A stretch of 64,000 nt of DNA from Auricularia sp. M13 (lineage: Eukaryota; Basidiomycota; Agaricomycetes; Auriculariales; Auriculariaceae). Positions 11,083 through 23,357 of the stretch are shown piece by piece. The stretch covers positions 372,001 through 436,000 of the forward strand of contig CM073204.1 of assembly GCA_037042915.1 (NCBI GenBank). Direction: 5' to 3'. The position numbers and the translations under genes were made by a program. The stretch's first letter is position 1, and every line of letters starts with the position of its first letter. The notes beneath the pieces were generated by a model. That model worked only from the letters and a program-made list of their open reading frames with translations, ran no database searches and was not told the DNA's origin.

Positions 11083-12102
11083 CTACATCATAAACTGGTC
11101 CATCTCGTTGAGCGTCCAGTACTTGCGCATATTGTCCGTGCTCAGGTCGACACTGCACCTCGACATTTCAGTACGCGAGCAAGCGGAATGTGAGAGGAAG
11201 AGTAGGACGCGGGACGCACACTTCCTCGTCCAGATGCCTGAACAGCACGTCACGGAACGAGTCCAGGCAGTCGCGCAGCTCCTTGGGCGAGTAGGTCTTC
11301 GGGTCCGCGCGCCATTTGTGGACTAGCTCGCTGAGTTTGTCGAGACCTATTACCAGTGGAGGATAGAGAACGATGAGAAGGGATATTTCGTGCAGCGATC
11401 TCACGCGATGCAGGACATACCGTCGTGGATGCCCTTGTGCGAGTTGCGGTGCTGGTCGTTCGGCTGGAAGGCCTTCATGCGCGTCGCGAGGTGGGGGAAG
11501 ATGTATGTCTGTCGCAGGTTCAGTCAATGTCAGAAGAAGGAAAGGAAGGACAGCAGTGAGACAATGGGCTGCATCCTGATGACAGAGTGAGACCCCTACC
11601 TCTTCGATGTTGTGGTGCCCCTCGAGGTCTGCGGCCGAACTGAATAGGATTCCTAAGACGTAAAGCAGGACGTACGACGCTTGAAATTGTTAATCTGCAT
11701 CAGGAACATCGGGAGCGACATCCCGCGCTCATTAAATGAGCCGTCTGCCATCTGCCAAAGTAATGTCTCCTAAGCACCCTACACTGTATTGCCAGCAATT
11801 CTATGACTTACCTCATAGATATCGTTGACTTGAAGGTGGCAGGCAGGTTCACAATTGAAGTCAAGTCGAGTCTTCAGGTAAGCGCGCGCCGATTACCTCA
11901 TGGCATATGGGCGTACGTACAGTCTGCTCGGAAGTACGCGTGGAATTGCTCCATCGTCGTCGCCATCTGCAATTGAAACGATTAGTAGGCTCTCATCAGG
12001 GCGGCCCGAGCGTACGCGGTTGAACTTGCGCTCCTCCAGAGGCGTGAGGGGCGCGTCGGGCGGGAGGATGGTGTTCGGGTCGTTCGACGTCGACGTCGAC
12101 AT
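11083..12102 (-). CDS. Hemerythrin HHE cation-binding domain protein
   Basis: Eight short minus-strand exons (12102-12016, 11966-11921, 11828-11812, 11751-11676, 11628-11600, 11508-11421, 11346-11220, 11152-11083) give 179 residues. Metal-ligand candidates are H38 in MEQFHAYF, H76/H80/H81/E85 in HLEGHHNIEE, H105/H109/H113 in HRNSHKGIHDG and H152/E156 in LFRHLDEEV, the pattern of HHE-domain proteins that bind a di-iron centre in a four-helix bundle. The C-terminus RKYWTLNEMDQF is typical of fungal members. Exon 3 is only 17 nt. The chosen start is MSTSTSND at 12102. The frame stays open upstream and reads as basic, hydrophobic, mitochondrial-presequence-like sequence (RLLARRITRPLSVSHRIRTR) but without an ATG, so an upstream exon or non-AUG start is possible. 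Role in metal or oxygen handling is inferred from the family only. Confidence 0.88.
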
Positions 12103-15100
12103 GGCGCGCGTGCGAATGCGATGGCTGACCGAGAGCGGGCGGGTGATCCTGCGCGCGAGCAGGCGCAATGGCAGCAGGGTGGGCGATATCCAAGCTGGCG
12201 GATTGGACGCGGGCGGCTGCGCATGGCACGCAACAGCTATTTAACCGCCGGTCGGGCCCCGGCAATCTACTGTAGTACTACAGTGTACAGGTTCAAGTCA
12301 TACTGTACAAGAAAATTCTGAGTCGCTGACCGAAGATACGGAGGATGTGTTCCCAACGATTAGATGTTGTATTTGAAGATTACATGATGATTAGGTACCA
12401 ATGGACTACTATACGGCGGTCAAACAGATGCTTGCAAACAGGATCCCTGATGAGCTCATTACGATCACGTTTGCTGGGTCAGCACAGCCTGCTAATACAA
12501 GTGCCGCGGTGTATCTAGCTTTTTCTACCTTGTCGGGGATAAAAGACCATGACCGAGCTCGAGCGTCGTGAAAACATACTGAATTACAAATGATACAAAT
12601 CGTGAGGGAGTAGTAGTGCTGCAAGCTTGACTCGGAGTCGGTTGCAGTCAGTGCTTGAGAAGAAACTGCTTGATTCAATCTAACCCGTGCTCACTGCTGC
12701 AGGGCTTTCGGCGAGTCCACTATCCAAAGTATGCCTTCCTCTCATCTCTAGGCGGGGGACGGACCGGGTGGACAGGGAAGAGTCTTTCTTTGTAGTCCGG
12801 GCCCCGGTTGACAGTTTCGACCCGGGCGTAAACTCGCTAGTACAGCGTCTAAAAGCCTTCAGTTTATAGGTGCCAGCGACTTGGCACTGACAGCTATTTA
12901 CTGTTCGAACTCGAGTCTGATCTCCTGCAAGAGTTGAGACCTCACCGCGTGAAGAGAAAAATATAACAAACGATAGCCCTTTAGGACATAATAAGGCCCT
13001 TTCTCATGAGAGCATGTATAATAAATAGCTCAATGCAGTCCCCACCATCCCGAAACATCCTTTAAAGCCGCGGAACAACGGGAAGCAAGTCTTTTCCAAA
13101 GTCCGACTGAACCTCGTCACATCTTGCGCTCCCAGTCGTGCCAGTCCGATATTTCCTACTGCATCCCCCTCCGACTATACACAGAACAGCGCTTGTCCTG
13201 TGTACCCTAACATGACGTGCACCTGCCAGTGACGTGCCCGGTGGATGGCCAGCGACTCTGCCGCTCGTGGACGTTGCTGGGCCCTGCCAGACAGCTTCGT
13301 CACGCCACATTGCAGCGACTCCACGCAGACCAGAACGCGCTCGGCCCCTGTCCCGCACCCTACGCTACCTGCCTACCTCGGGCAGTATTATCCGCTTGCG
13401 GCAAGGCGCTGCTTTGGCTTTATTCAGTTGCGCAAATACCTAACGGGCGTCGGGCGCGATGGCAGATAGGAATCAGGATGCCCACTGAATCAAAGAATCT
13501 CTAGAAACGCGAAACGCTGTCAGGCCCTGCTTGTCTCTTGCCCGCACTTGCTCCCGTCTGCAATCATTGTCCTGGAGATGTTCTAGTGCGCGTAGCCTGG
13601 ATTCTTGCCGATGCTCCGAGGGTGACATGCCGCGGCCGTGGTTCGACCTTCAAGTTCAAGCTTCAACAGCCTCATTGTTGTATGCGGGATCTTTGTACGC
13701 TCAACTCTGAATCTCACGCTTGGCTATTCAGCGCCTAGTTTACTTTCTCTCTCGAAGAGCATTGGACTCCCACGCCAGAGCTGCCTTAGTTTGCATGTTG
13801 CAGAATACTGGCACATGCACATAGAGAGATGTAACCCAGTTGTGGACCCTCGCCGTATCTCCGTATCCCATATTGTTGTTTCACTCATCTCGGGTGCTGT
13901 TGCTAATTCCTAGGGCTAGGGCAGAGTCGCCAGACCGTCTATGTTGACCGCCGGCTCCATCGGCCTCGTGCTGCTGAACTAATGTCCTGAACGGCGCATA
14001 TGCAGTGCACAGAGCATATGCCTCGCCTAATCAGCGACATGCGACGGGCGACATTGTGCTCTTCTCTGGCGCCAATGGGTACCGCTGTACTCAGCTGCCA
14101 CGATGCAGCCCGACGAAAACTCATGGCTGGTGCAGTCCCTTGAATCTAGATTGGCCTCCCGCCTGCTTCACTGTTACTCGACCTTCTTCGCCGTACAATT
14201 TAGCGCCTCACAATTGTCTGCTTATCAACAACTCGCCAATTGTGAGCAGCACAGCAGCGCTCACATAATCATATTGGCCGCCCTGCTCGCACACACCGGC
14301 AGTCAGGCTTCTATACATATTCTGATCAGCTGCGCTGCACTGTGATCATATGCAGTGCACACGCGCTGGTCAGGTACTCCTCACTTCGAGCGCGTCTCTC
14401 GTGACTTGCGAACATCAGCAGCACCACCGGCGATACTCGAAAACATTCAACCAAACGAAGTTTACGAACGAGTCCCCGGTTCTGCACAGCTTCCCAGCAT
14501 ATGCAAGCGCTGCTGGTAGAAGCGAATGTAGCCAAACTTTCCTGAATCATCAGCGCGAGTTGGCCCAAACTCGCCTGTTCCAAACCGTGCGGGCGTCCGT
14601 TTGATCCGGAGCGCTCTGTGATCGCATTCTCAGGCATGTCGCATGCGCAGGCCTCAGGCTTCGAAAAGGGCTTCCTGAGGCCTGCACAATCCAGTGTTCT
14701 GTCTCCCGGTAAGTTTCCTTCCATGGCAATAAATCTCCCTTAGCGCTTTCATCAGCATAACGCTCGGTGGCGAACCCAGAACAGCAAGTGTTCATATTTG
14801 CTTGACCTTACCACGGACACTACACGCCGGCCCCGCGTCGTGTGTCCTGCAGCTGGACGCTGGGTTCGGCAGATGTAATCGTGGATGTCGCGATGGGACG
14901 AAACTTTGATGTTCGTTGCAAATTCGATCATTTCTGGTTGGAAATCTCGCGGTTAGAGGGGTACTGTTTTTCACCTCTCCTCGAGCTATCACGGCTGCAG
15001 GGGACCTCCGAGTATGAAACTGGGGCCGTGCTCAGTATCCGCAGCGCCCTGGAGACCGTCGACGACGACGACACTCAATTACAAGCACTCGACGTATCCC

Positions 15101-16519
15101 TGCCTAATACAGCTTGCATGTATCGTGGCAGGACAACCGTCGGGCGGCGGAACTACCCCATCGGGGCGATGACACACTGCGTGATAAGGGCCATTCATGG
15201 CGCATACGTAAATAGTGATCACTCCCTGGCCGGTTCGCCGGCCCCCTCAGCCGCGGGTTGACAGCAGGCGGAGAATGAGATACACGATATAATTTTAGAG
15301 TGGAGAGTATCTCATCACACCGGGCTAGATATCTACCCAGATCTGTCGACCAGAGTGTGGGGTAAAGTTGGGGGCCACCTGAGCGATTGTGAGAGCCAAT
15401 GAGACGGCAGCAAGCACACCCTATGCGCGTGTCGGCGTCCGGTAGGCTATGATAATTGTGGTGCGATTTGGCTGCAGCTTACCCTAGCCAGTGCGAGGCT
15501 AAACGGCCCCTCGCACGATGGCGCGAGGCTCTCACGATTAGATAATGAGTACAACAGGCTCGTGCTCGTTCGTAGGACACTCTTGGCGCGCTTGCAGTCG
15601 TGGTGGGCGCAAAGGTTGTGTACATCCTCCCCCCTTTCAATCACCATCCCACGTCCACGCCAAAACCAGCCACCCAACCGAAGATTCTCCAACTGCTCAC
15701 GCCGGCATAGCATATGTACTATCATACTTTTGAGTGGCTCAGGGGAGGGCGTGCGAGGGCGCCACAGAAACAGAAGTCGGTCAGACAGGACGTCAGGCGA
15801 GTCAGTGCACGCGACGCTCTAAAGGCGCAACGCTCGCGGCTCCGGGCCGGACGCAGCCTCGCGCCCTGAGACACAGCGCAGACGACACGCTGGGATGCGT
15901 ATGCAGGCGTATGTAATGCTCTCGTGCCACCGCACCCGCAGCGCAGGCCGAGAGGAGGGCCCGCTGGGACGGGTCGCGTGACGCAGGCATGCCGCATTTC
16001 CGCATTTTGGCGCAAGTGACGCAGGAGCGCGGTGACGCCAGCCTGGCGCAGCGCCTAGCAGAGGAAGAAGCCTGAAAATCTGAATGTATTGTATGGTGCG
16101 CCGGCTAAATCGAATACGCGTCGCTTCGATGTGCAGAATTAGTGTTCGCAGCGACAGGCGAAACGATGCGATTTCCGCCGCAGAATGTTTGCGCAGGGGC
16201 AGGCGACGGTTGCGTTGCGGGTCCTGTATGCGGGTGGACATGGCTGCCAGTGCCATAGGAAGAATGGGAATTCGGCTGTGGGAGAAGGACGAGGAAGAAC
16301 TCTGCTCGTGTCGAAGCCTCGTCGCTCACAATGAGCGCGCGGCTTCCCCTGAAGTCGAACTCGCGTCTGCATTCGAGCATTCCTTCGGGACACAGGATGG
16401 ACCGCGATGAAAGTCCTCTGCGCACGCATGTATTCCAAAATTCCGCCGGGAACATAATAAAATAGAATACATGGACAACGCGAAAGCAAGAGAGCAGGCT
16501 GCGAAACAGAAGATAGAGG
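12103..16519. other. 4.4-kb gene-poor stretch
   Basis: I found no supportable gene. Open frames are short, start without ATG, switch frame and match nothing I recognise. The stretch contains one clean inverted repeat (14647-14685) and a 15-mer, CATATGCAGTGCACA, that occurs near 13998 and again near 14347. It could be decayed transposon sequence, but I see no terminal repeats or transposase motifs to prove it. Confidence 0.4.
14647..14685. repeat. Inverted repeat, 12-bp perfect arms
   Basis: GCAGGCCTCAGG at 14647-14658 is the exact reverse complement of 14674-14685, separated by 15 bases. It could form a hairpin. It lies in the gene-poor stretch and no function is evident. Confidence 0.55.
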
Positions 16520-17599
16520 TTACTGCAGGTGGGGCGGCATCGGGGCAACTTGGAACAATGGAACCTCGTGCGCGGGAGGAGCAGCGTCCGACCTGTTGCG
16601 CGTGCGCCGTAAACCGCGGTGCGATTCGGCAGGGTATGAGCACTTGAGGCTTCGCCGGGCACATTGGCTGCGATGGGCAACAGCATGTTAGCACGAGAAT
16701 AACAAAGGAATGCAGAGGAACGTACTTGCAGGTCTTGTTTTCCGAGTCTGGGTTCAGTGGACCGCCGCAGGCGATCTTGCGGCCGCGACAGAAGAGGCAG
16801 GCCATGACAGGCTTGCGATCGCTGCTGGGCGCGCGTTTCACTGGCGAGCGCGTTGAGTTGGAGCGCGCAAGGGGTTTTGGAGCCATCGCGGCGGCTGAGA
16901 TGGGGGTCTGCCACTGCATCGTGCGCTGGGGATGGTGGGTCAACAGGGGCCAGGGGATGTGATAGATAGATTGCTCACCTGCCCAAAGAACGGCTCGGGC
17001 GACGCAGGCGTCAGCGGCGACTCCTCGGCGGGGAAGATCTGCCTCGGCGTCGCGATACGCAGCGGGGAGAGGTGGTGATGGTTCTTGGTGGGCGCGGCGG
17101 CGGGCGCGGGCGCGGGACGCTGGGCCGGTACAGCCGGATTTGATGCCGCGGCAGGCATCTCGAGCGCGCGCCAGAGGCTCGATGAGGACGGAGATGGCGC
17201 GCGGAACGGCTGCTGGTGGAAGTTGGAATAATACGCCTCCTGCTGCGGCGGGTAGGCGAATGCGTGCTCGGACGAGCCCAGCGCGGGCGGCGGGTACAAA
17301 GGAGGAGGCATTGGGTCATGCGCTGGCCCGACCTGTGCTGGGGCTTGGTAGCCGTAGGGGAAGCCGGGACCGTTGCCCGCCGTCGCGTAGTCCAGCGCGC
17401 CGTTCGGAGTCAGCGGCGACGCCGAGGACAACGACGACGGGAGTTGCTGGTCGAGTCCGGGGTTGTACGCGTCGTACGGCACGTCGAGGTTCAGCTGAGG
17501 CGGGTACAGCTGCGGCTGAGCGTCGTAGCTGCCGGGCGGCGCGTAGAACGGCTGCTGCTGCTGCTGCTGCTGCTGGCCCTCGAAATAGTAGTTGTGCAT
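16520..17599 (-). CDS. Zn2Cys6 binuclear cluster transcription factor
   Basis: Three minus-strand exons (17599-16979, 16925-16726, 16667-16520) give 322 residues. The DNA-binding domain is near the C-terminus: Cys250, 253, 260, 273, 276 and 283, spacing C-x2-C-x6-C-x12-C-x2-C-x6-C, split by intron 2. The N-terminal 200 residues are low complexity, with a polyglutamine run near the start and many Pro, Ala, Ser and Tyr residues, as in activation domains. The true start is the ATG at 17599 (MHNYYFEG). A TATA box lies about 50 bp upstream. The protein lacks the large fungal_trans middle homology region, so it is a short form; C-terminal Zn clusters of this kind are common in basidiomycetes. Target genes are unknown. 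Confidence 0.9.
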
Positions 17600-20500
17600 G
17601 GCGCGTGGGGAGGTCAAACCGATCAGAGATCTCAGCCGAGGCGGTCATTATATACATGTTGCGAAATGGGGAAACCGATTTGTTTGCGTCTGTTGCTGCG
17701 CAATTTCGCCGATGCCCTCGCTTAGTCCTGTTATTTTATCTGACCAGCGCTTTACAATTACATACAATACAACCAACCGTAGATCGCGTCTCGTACGTCG
17801 ACTATCCGACGCCTGGGCCCGTTCGCTCGTCTCACCCATCCTTCAGCACCCAGCGAGAGAAACGCAATCGGCGCTGGAGAATGGAAATCGATCACGAGAG
17901 ATCAATCATCTATCTCTGATTGCAGCTCGTGCCCCTCGGCTGCCCTTTTCAGCCTTCTGCTTCGGTTGCCAACCATGCTGGAAGAACAGACTTTCAGGGG
18001 CGGTCCAGGCAGTGTTCGCGGCTCGTACTTCCGGATGACCGTGATCCGCCGGACCCCGACCTTCCTCCAGCCTGCCATTTCGGGATGCACGCATGCCAGC
18101 TGCGACAGTTGTCCCTCCAACTCTCGCGTCCTTTTGCGCTGCAGGGAATATGTCCGGACACGTTGTGCCTATCGACCGAGTGTCACGGCAATCCGGCATA
18201 CTCCACACCACCCATTCATTCCGCCCTCGGTCACAAACAATCTTTATCACGCCCATTGCCCCCCCGAGCAGTGTCTGTCCCGAGTCAACGACCTGTCTAC
18301 TGTCTGCGCAGTTCGCTATCGAGCGTTGGTATGTCTTCGACCACGTTTTTCGTGCACTGTCACTGCGCCAACTGGCGACACGAACCCTGGTCCACGCGCG
18401 CCTGTTCAGCCTTCGCATCCTTAACGCTGTTGTCTGTCGAAAAGCTGCCTTGATAGCGCGCACCACCATATCTGGTCTCGAACAGGGTCAGCAGGCTAGT
18501 CTTGGAATCGTCTTTCCTCGCGCTTCGCTCGTCTGCATAGGCGAAAATGCTCTGCTCTTCGATCCCTGCGTCACATGAAGCTTCAGGGTACATCATCTTC
18601 TTGAGAATGCGCCAGTAATGCTGCTCCATCTTCATGCGGTCGGGTGATACAGAGCAATCGACACGCCATCGTGTACTATTGTGAGTACCGGCCAGCGTAC
18701 CCCGCTAGGTCGTACCAAGATTTATCTGAGCCCTGCTATTTGCTGGCCATGGCGCCGACACTACTTCGTGCCTCTCTCCGAGCAAGTCCGGCAAGGGACC
18801 AGCAATTTTGCTTGGACTTGCATCTCAGCCTGCAACGATTGATGTTTGAAGGGTTTTTCATTTGCAGGAATGCTTCTCGTTCTGCATTGTTTCTTTGACA
18901 TTCCTGTTTACAGCTTCGGCTCGCCGTTTCATCTGAACTGAACTGCGAAGGTCGGGGGTCGCGATGCTCTCTAGACTCCGGACGCCGGGCGCACGCCATG
19001 ACCCTGCCCTGCTCGCTGAACAAAACCACGGCTACCCCGCATTCACACCGCAATCCTCTGAATGACGCGTCGTCCTCGCTGCTTCTGCACGTTACTATAC
19101 ACTCTCATCTTATCACTCCCGGCGTCGACGGGCGGGCAACTTCTCGCGTCGGCCCTGCTCTACAGTCGACGCTTTTCGAGCAGCCTGAGAGCCGCCCTGG
19201 GACTAAGCGCATTCTGCACACTGGTGGCAGGTTCCGCAGCGCAAACATTCTCAAAGCAGGCAGGCAGCCTGGCAGGCCTTGTCCATTCTCCGATCCCGAC
19301 CGCGCGACGCAGCCCGAGACTGAATGCGGCGCCAACGGCAGCGCACGCGCGCCCTGGCGGCACCGTTCTGGCTCGAAATACCCATGCGTCGCCGATCCGC
19401 AGCCCATCGATCCGACTCCAAACTGTAAGTCGGCCATCCATATTCAGTCCGCATCCTGTCATCGCATGCGCTCTCGGGCTGCCAGTGAGGGCATGCGCAC
19501 GGCCCAGCGTTCTCTGACAGGGCCAATCGATATGGGAGCTCGCATAAACACGTGCCTGACACGACATGCCAACACGACGATGACTCATGGGGTCGTATGA
19601 GAACTCCCGCTGGCGCTGCATTTCTTGCCTTGGCCGGTCCGCGGTCGGCGCGAATTCGAAGGTAGAGAAGTACTGCCGTGCCACCCCCGACGGCCAGCCC
19701 GCCTCCAGCGTCTTCCGATTCGAACTCGCCATGCCGGGCAACAGCAACAAAGTGCTCTCCAGATCGAATCTGAATCTATGTATGCGTATTTCACGCGCCG
19801 TCGTCATACGAGCGCATATTCGGGCTTCCCCCATCAGTCCGAAGGCGCATCCCTGCATGACTTCTATATACACAACCAATTTCCATGTGGCCCGGGATGC
19901 ATCGAGATCCGGCCGGTTATCTCGACCAACTGCCTGCTCGAACTTCGAGCTCTGTTCTCTCATTGCAAAGCTCCTCGCGGGATCAACTCTTGGGACGTGT
20001 CGATGCGACCAGCTGGCACGATTGCGCCGAGAATCCGGCGGTCGTCCTGATCTCGGCGCGCCAAGATACACGCGCCATTATTCCACTGTGGATCTGTGGC
20101 GCTGCAGCCCGCATACCATCCCACACTGTATCCCGGCACACCCGAGGCTCCCAAAATATCCGCGCAGGGCTCGAGGTCTCTGCCAGTACGAACGATCCTG
20201 CGCATCGTACCCTGCGAGCAGATTCACAGGCCTGATTTCTTGAGAGATCAGAATGAGGTCACCAATGGCCTCGACGGTCGAGCCTCACTCTTCCCCCACC
20301 TTCCAGCCTCTAGCCTGCTCCCGGATTCTTCCTCGCAGCAGCAGCCTCTCATCCGGCAATATCGCAGCCGGCGACGACCTGGCTCCAGACCGTGTGCGAA
20401 TATCTGTGCCCTGAGCCATCTTTCAGCATCTGACTGTGATGCCCTGTTTGCCGATGGGCTGTATGCTGGCTAGTCGTCAGTTGGTTGGGCTTTGGAAATG

Positions 20501-21843
20501 TGCAGCTCAGATAGGCTCCAGGCATTGCTCTCTCCGGAGATTGGTCGGGTTGGTGTGCTCAGGTCAGCGAATGCCATAAGCCACGCATAAATGGAGCTAG
20601 TCATCAACTGAATGAGTACCAGAGCTAATCCTCTAACCGCCTAATGGTGTTAGCAGGGAAGGCATTGGCTGAGAGGCTCCTGAACATCGCTTACAAGCCT
20701 CGTCTCGACGACCACGTGGAGATACAGCGCACGTTGGTCGTTGCAGCCCGCAAATTGCATTGCATTCCGCAGTGCTAGGATACAGTAGTGCTGATGACTC
20801 CCTGGATTGGCAGCTGCCTCGTTCGCGGTCTTGTAGAGATATCTATTCAATCTCCTGCGCAACACGCCGAGATATGTGTGGACAGTGTAAGCAACTAGCT
20901 AGACAGTGGCTCGGTTTTTTCAAAGAGAATCAACAAACTTGAGCGGCCCGCAGAATCGTACCTAGGCTTTCCCATGTTTGAAAACTGCAGTATGCTTTTG
21001 ACACCGGCGCGCCAGAGCCGGGCAGCCTATCACTGGCAGCATGTGCTCCTTGCGCTGCTTGCGGCGGTCTCAGACATCTGCGCAAGCGATGATACCTCGC
21101 GGCTCCCTCGCGACTGCAGCTCGATGTGAGAAAGCTGACTTCAGATTGAAGGATTGTCGATGTCCATTCCGTAATTGGACAGCGCCATCGGCTGCCGACC
21201 GATTCCGGCACTCCCGAAGCTGTGCAGCGGAAGCCTATCTTCGATCGGAATGGGATCAACCCGTTATCGCTGATCCCAATGGTGGCTATTGTTGCGCTCT
21301 GCATGCGCTCTACTGCAGGCAGAATTACCCACAGCTATACTCCATTGTGCGGGTGTTCTGGTGCTGTAACTTCAAGTTGTCATCAAGGTCGTTAGCCGAA
21401 TCGTCATGCCAAACAAAGCTCGCTATCGCAGCGCGAGCGCATGGTGGAATGCAATCGTTGGCAGTAGTGCTCCATACCGATTGCTCGGGCCCTGGGACTG
21501 AATGAGGATTATCTGCGCCCGTTCCGCAGATACGTAACAACGGAGCACTTCGCGTCTTCGAGAAATGCTGCAGGAGAGACACCTCTGGAAGTGCGAGTCG
21601 GTTCGTGTACGGAGTCGTCATGGCGCTAATCACCCTCGGCACTCCTTTCCGCAGAACGTGACAGTGGTTGCACGGCCAAATATTGCATACAGTCGAAGCT
21701 ACATTCGAAGCGAAATGAACCATGAAGTTGTCTGCCAGCTCCCAGGGCAATCTGCCATCTGCGCCGGCGGTACGGGGCTTCGAGGTGGAATGATGAACCG
21801 GGGACACGCCGAAAGGATTCACAACCGGAGATTCAGAGTCAGA
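17600..21843. other. 4.2-kb gene-poor stretch
   Basis: I see no gene I can defend. The plus strand is pyrimidine rich in places, notably about 17.9-19.2 kb, and the many open frames overlap on both strands without family motifs. A 47-codon plus-strand frame near 20991 has a hydrophobic stretch but no other support. The left part should hold the promoter of the Zn2Cys6 gene. Confidence 0.4.
17649..17654 (-). promoter_or_regulatory. TATA box of the Zn2Cys6 gene
   Basis: TATATA lies about 50 bp upstream of the ATG at 17599 on the minus strand, a normal fungal spacing. Assignment is by position only. Confidence 0.45.
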
Positions 21844-23357
21844 CTACATTGCATTGCCTGGCAGAGAAACGTGTACAGGAGGGCCCTCTTGCACTCCAAG
21901 CGCCCGCTCAAGATGGAAAATTTGCGCGAGGGCACTAATATCGACTGGACCAGTGTTGCAACACCCCCCGACAATGACACGCGATATACGAGTGGAGTGA
22001 CAGTCTGGAGAAGATGCAGAAGAACGCGTACTAGCGTGGGATCCGAAGGCGGCATCGACAATTCCAACTGCTTCGGCAAGAGCAGCAGACCACGCCGGAG
22101 TATCATTTGCCATCCAGCAAGCGTGTTCCTCGGAGTATTTCCCGCCGTTCGGATACAGCACTATCCACGGCAGATTCCTCTCTTTCGGATGGCGCTGAGA
22201 AAGCGATCAGTCAGAATCTAGGTAGGCCTTCTTGATCACAGGAAGAGTTTCACCTGTGTGAATTCGTTCGATATTAAGGGGTCACTAGCGCCAACAGGAG
22301 AATGAAGAACATGCTGCCGAAGCGCGCTGCACAACTCCTGCGTGAGCCGAGGGAGGAAAGCCGCGGGCGTGCAGTTGATTCCGATTCCTGTGGGAACTGC
22401 AAGGCCATCGCTATCTCCGAGAACAGCGCGCACGATCTCTGAAGCAGCGGCACCAGTTGACACGGTAGCATCAGGGAAGCGCCCCTCAGGTCCCGGAAAG
22501 GTGCACGATATCCACCAATTCTTGTGCGTCGAGGTTGGGAGACCAGGAGAACCAGAAGATCCTGTCACGGGATACGAGTTCTCGGCAGCGGGGATGTTTA
22601 GCTCATCCAGAAGAGTTCGCATAGCGCGCCTTACGGCACGTATCTCGCGCAGGAGCGGGATAGTTTCGAACGCGACGATATTAATCTTAGCCCAAACATC
22701 GTCATGCCGAGCATACACGCGCAGGCGTTCCAGGTGCCAGGAGGCGAGGGCGTCTTCTGCGGCGGCTTCCTCCTCAGGTGGTCCATACGGCGGTGGATAT
22801 ACACCTGAGAATTCACTGCTTGGCACGAGCGTTGCGCCGTATGGTCCGAGAGAAAGCGTCACTTCCAGCCTCGCAGAAGACTGTGCAATATCGTTATGCC
22901 GACCAGCGCCAGTGGGCGATGTTCCACGGCTATTGTGTTCGCCAAGTGTCATGCCGTCGCCACAGTCGCAGAAGGAATTTCGAGCCATGTCTGCAAGTAT
23001 TACGGCAGAGCACATGATCTGCTCAGTCTGCTGCCTGTCGAACCCTGCTCTGGCGCCAGTGACATGGTCGACCTGGTACCTAGAACCGGGGCTGGCGATG
23101 ACGATCTGCAGGGTTCGGTTATGAGCTCAAGACGTACGTGGCAGTTTCGATAATGCGCGCTCCAGCGCCCAGGAACCTTTGGTGGACCTCGACCAGCCTG
23201 TCTGGCGCGTTTTGCACGCACGCGGCCGACCAGAGTGCAGAACCGTCTGCCTCCTTTTCCAAGGCCGTACCCTGGCAATGAATTTTTATCGGTTATCATC
23301 CAGTCATTGGTGGTACCATATGCTCACAAGACCGCCATCCAGGACTGTGATACACAT
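21844..23357 (-). CDS. Homocysteine S-methyltransferase
   Basis: Four minus-strand exons (23357-23328, 23271-23138, 23079-22254, 22194-21844) give 446 residues. Family signatures in order are VLDGGLGTALE, IIETATYQVD, LSLGPYGATL, YPPPYGP, AFETIPLLREIRAVR, GIGINCT (Cys near 291), VLYPNGG and VIVGGCCNTGP (Cys 408-409). The GINC and GGCC cysteines are the zinc ligands of this family. The enzyme methylates homocysteine to methionine using S-methylmethionine or SAM as donor, so it belongs to methionine recycling. The protein is longer than the usual 330-400 residues because of inserts near 90 and 200, where an unrecognised extra intron is possible. The start at 23357 gives MCITVLDGGL, close to the usual N-terminus; no upstream in-frame ATG is nearby. 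Confidence 0.9.

Noticed and set aside
20991-21131. 47-codon plus-strand ORF with a hydrophobic stretch (HVLLALLAAVSDICA)
   Set aside because: The hydrophobic part is preceded by 18 polar residues, there is no TATA box, and it lies in a region of many random frames.
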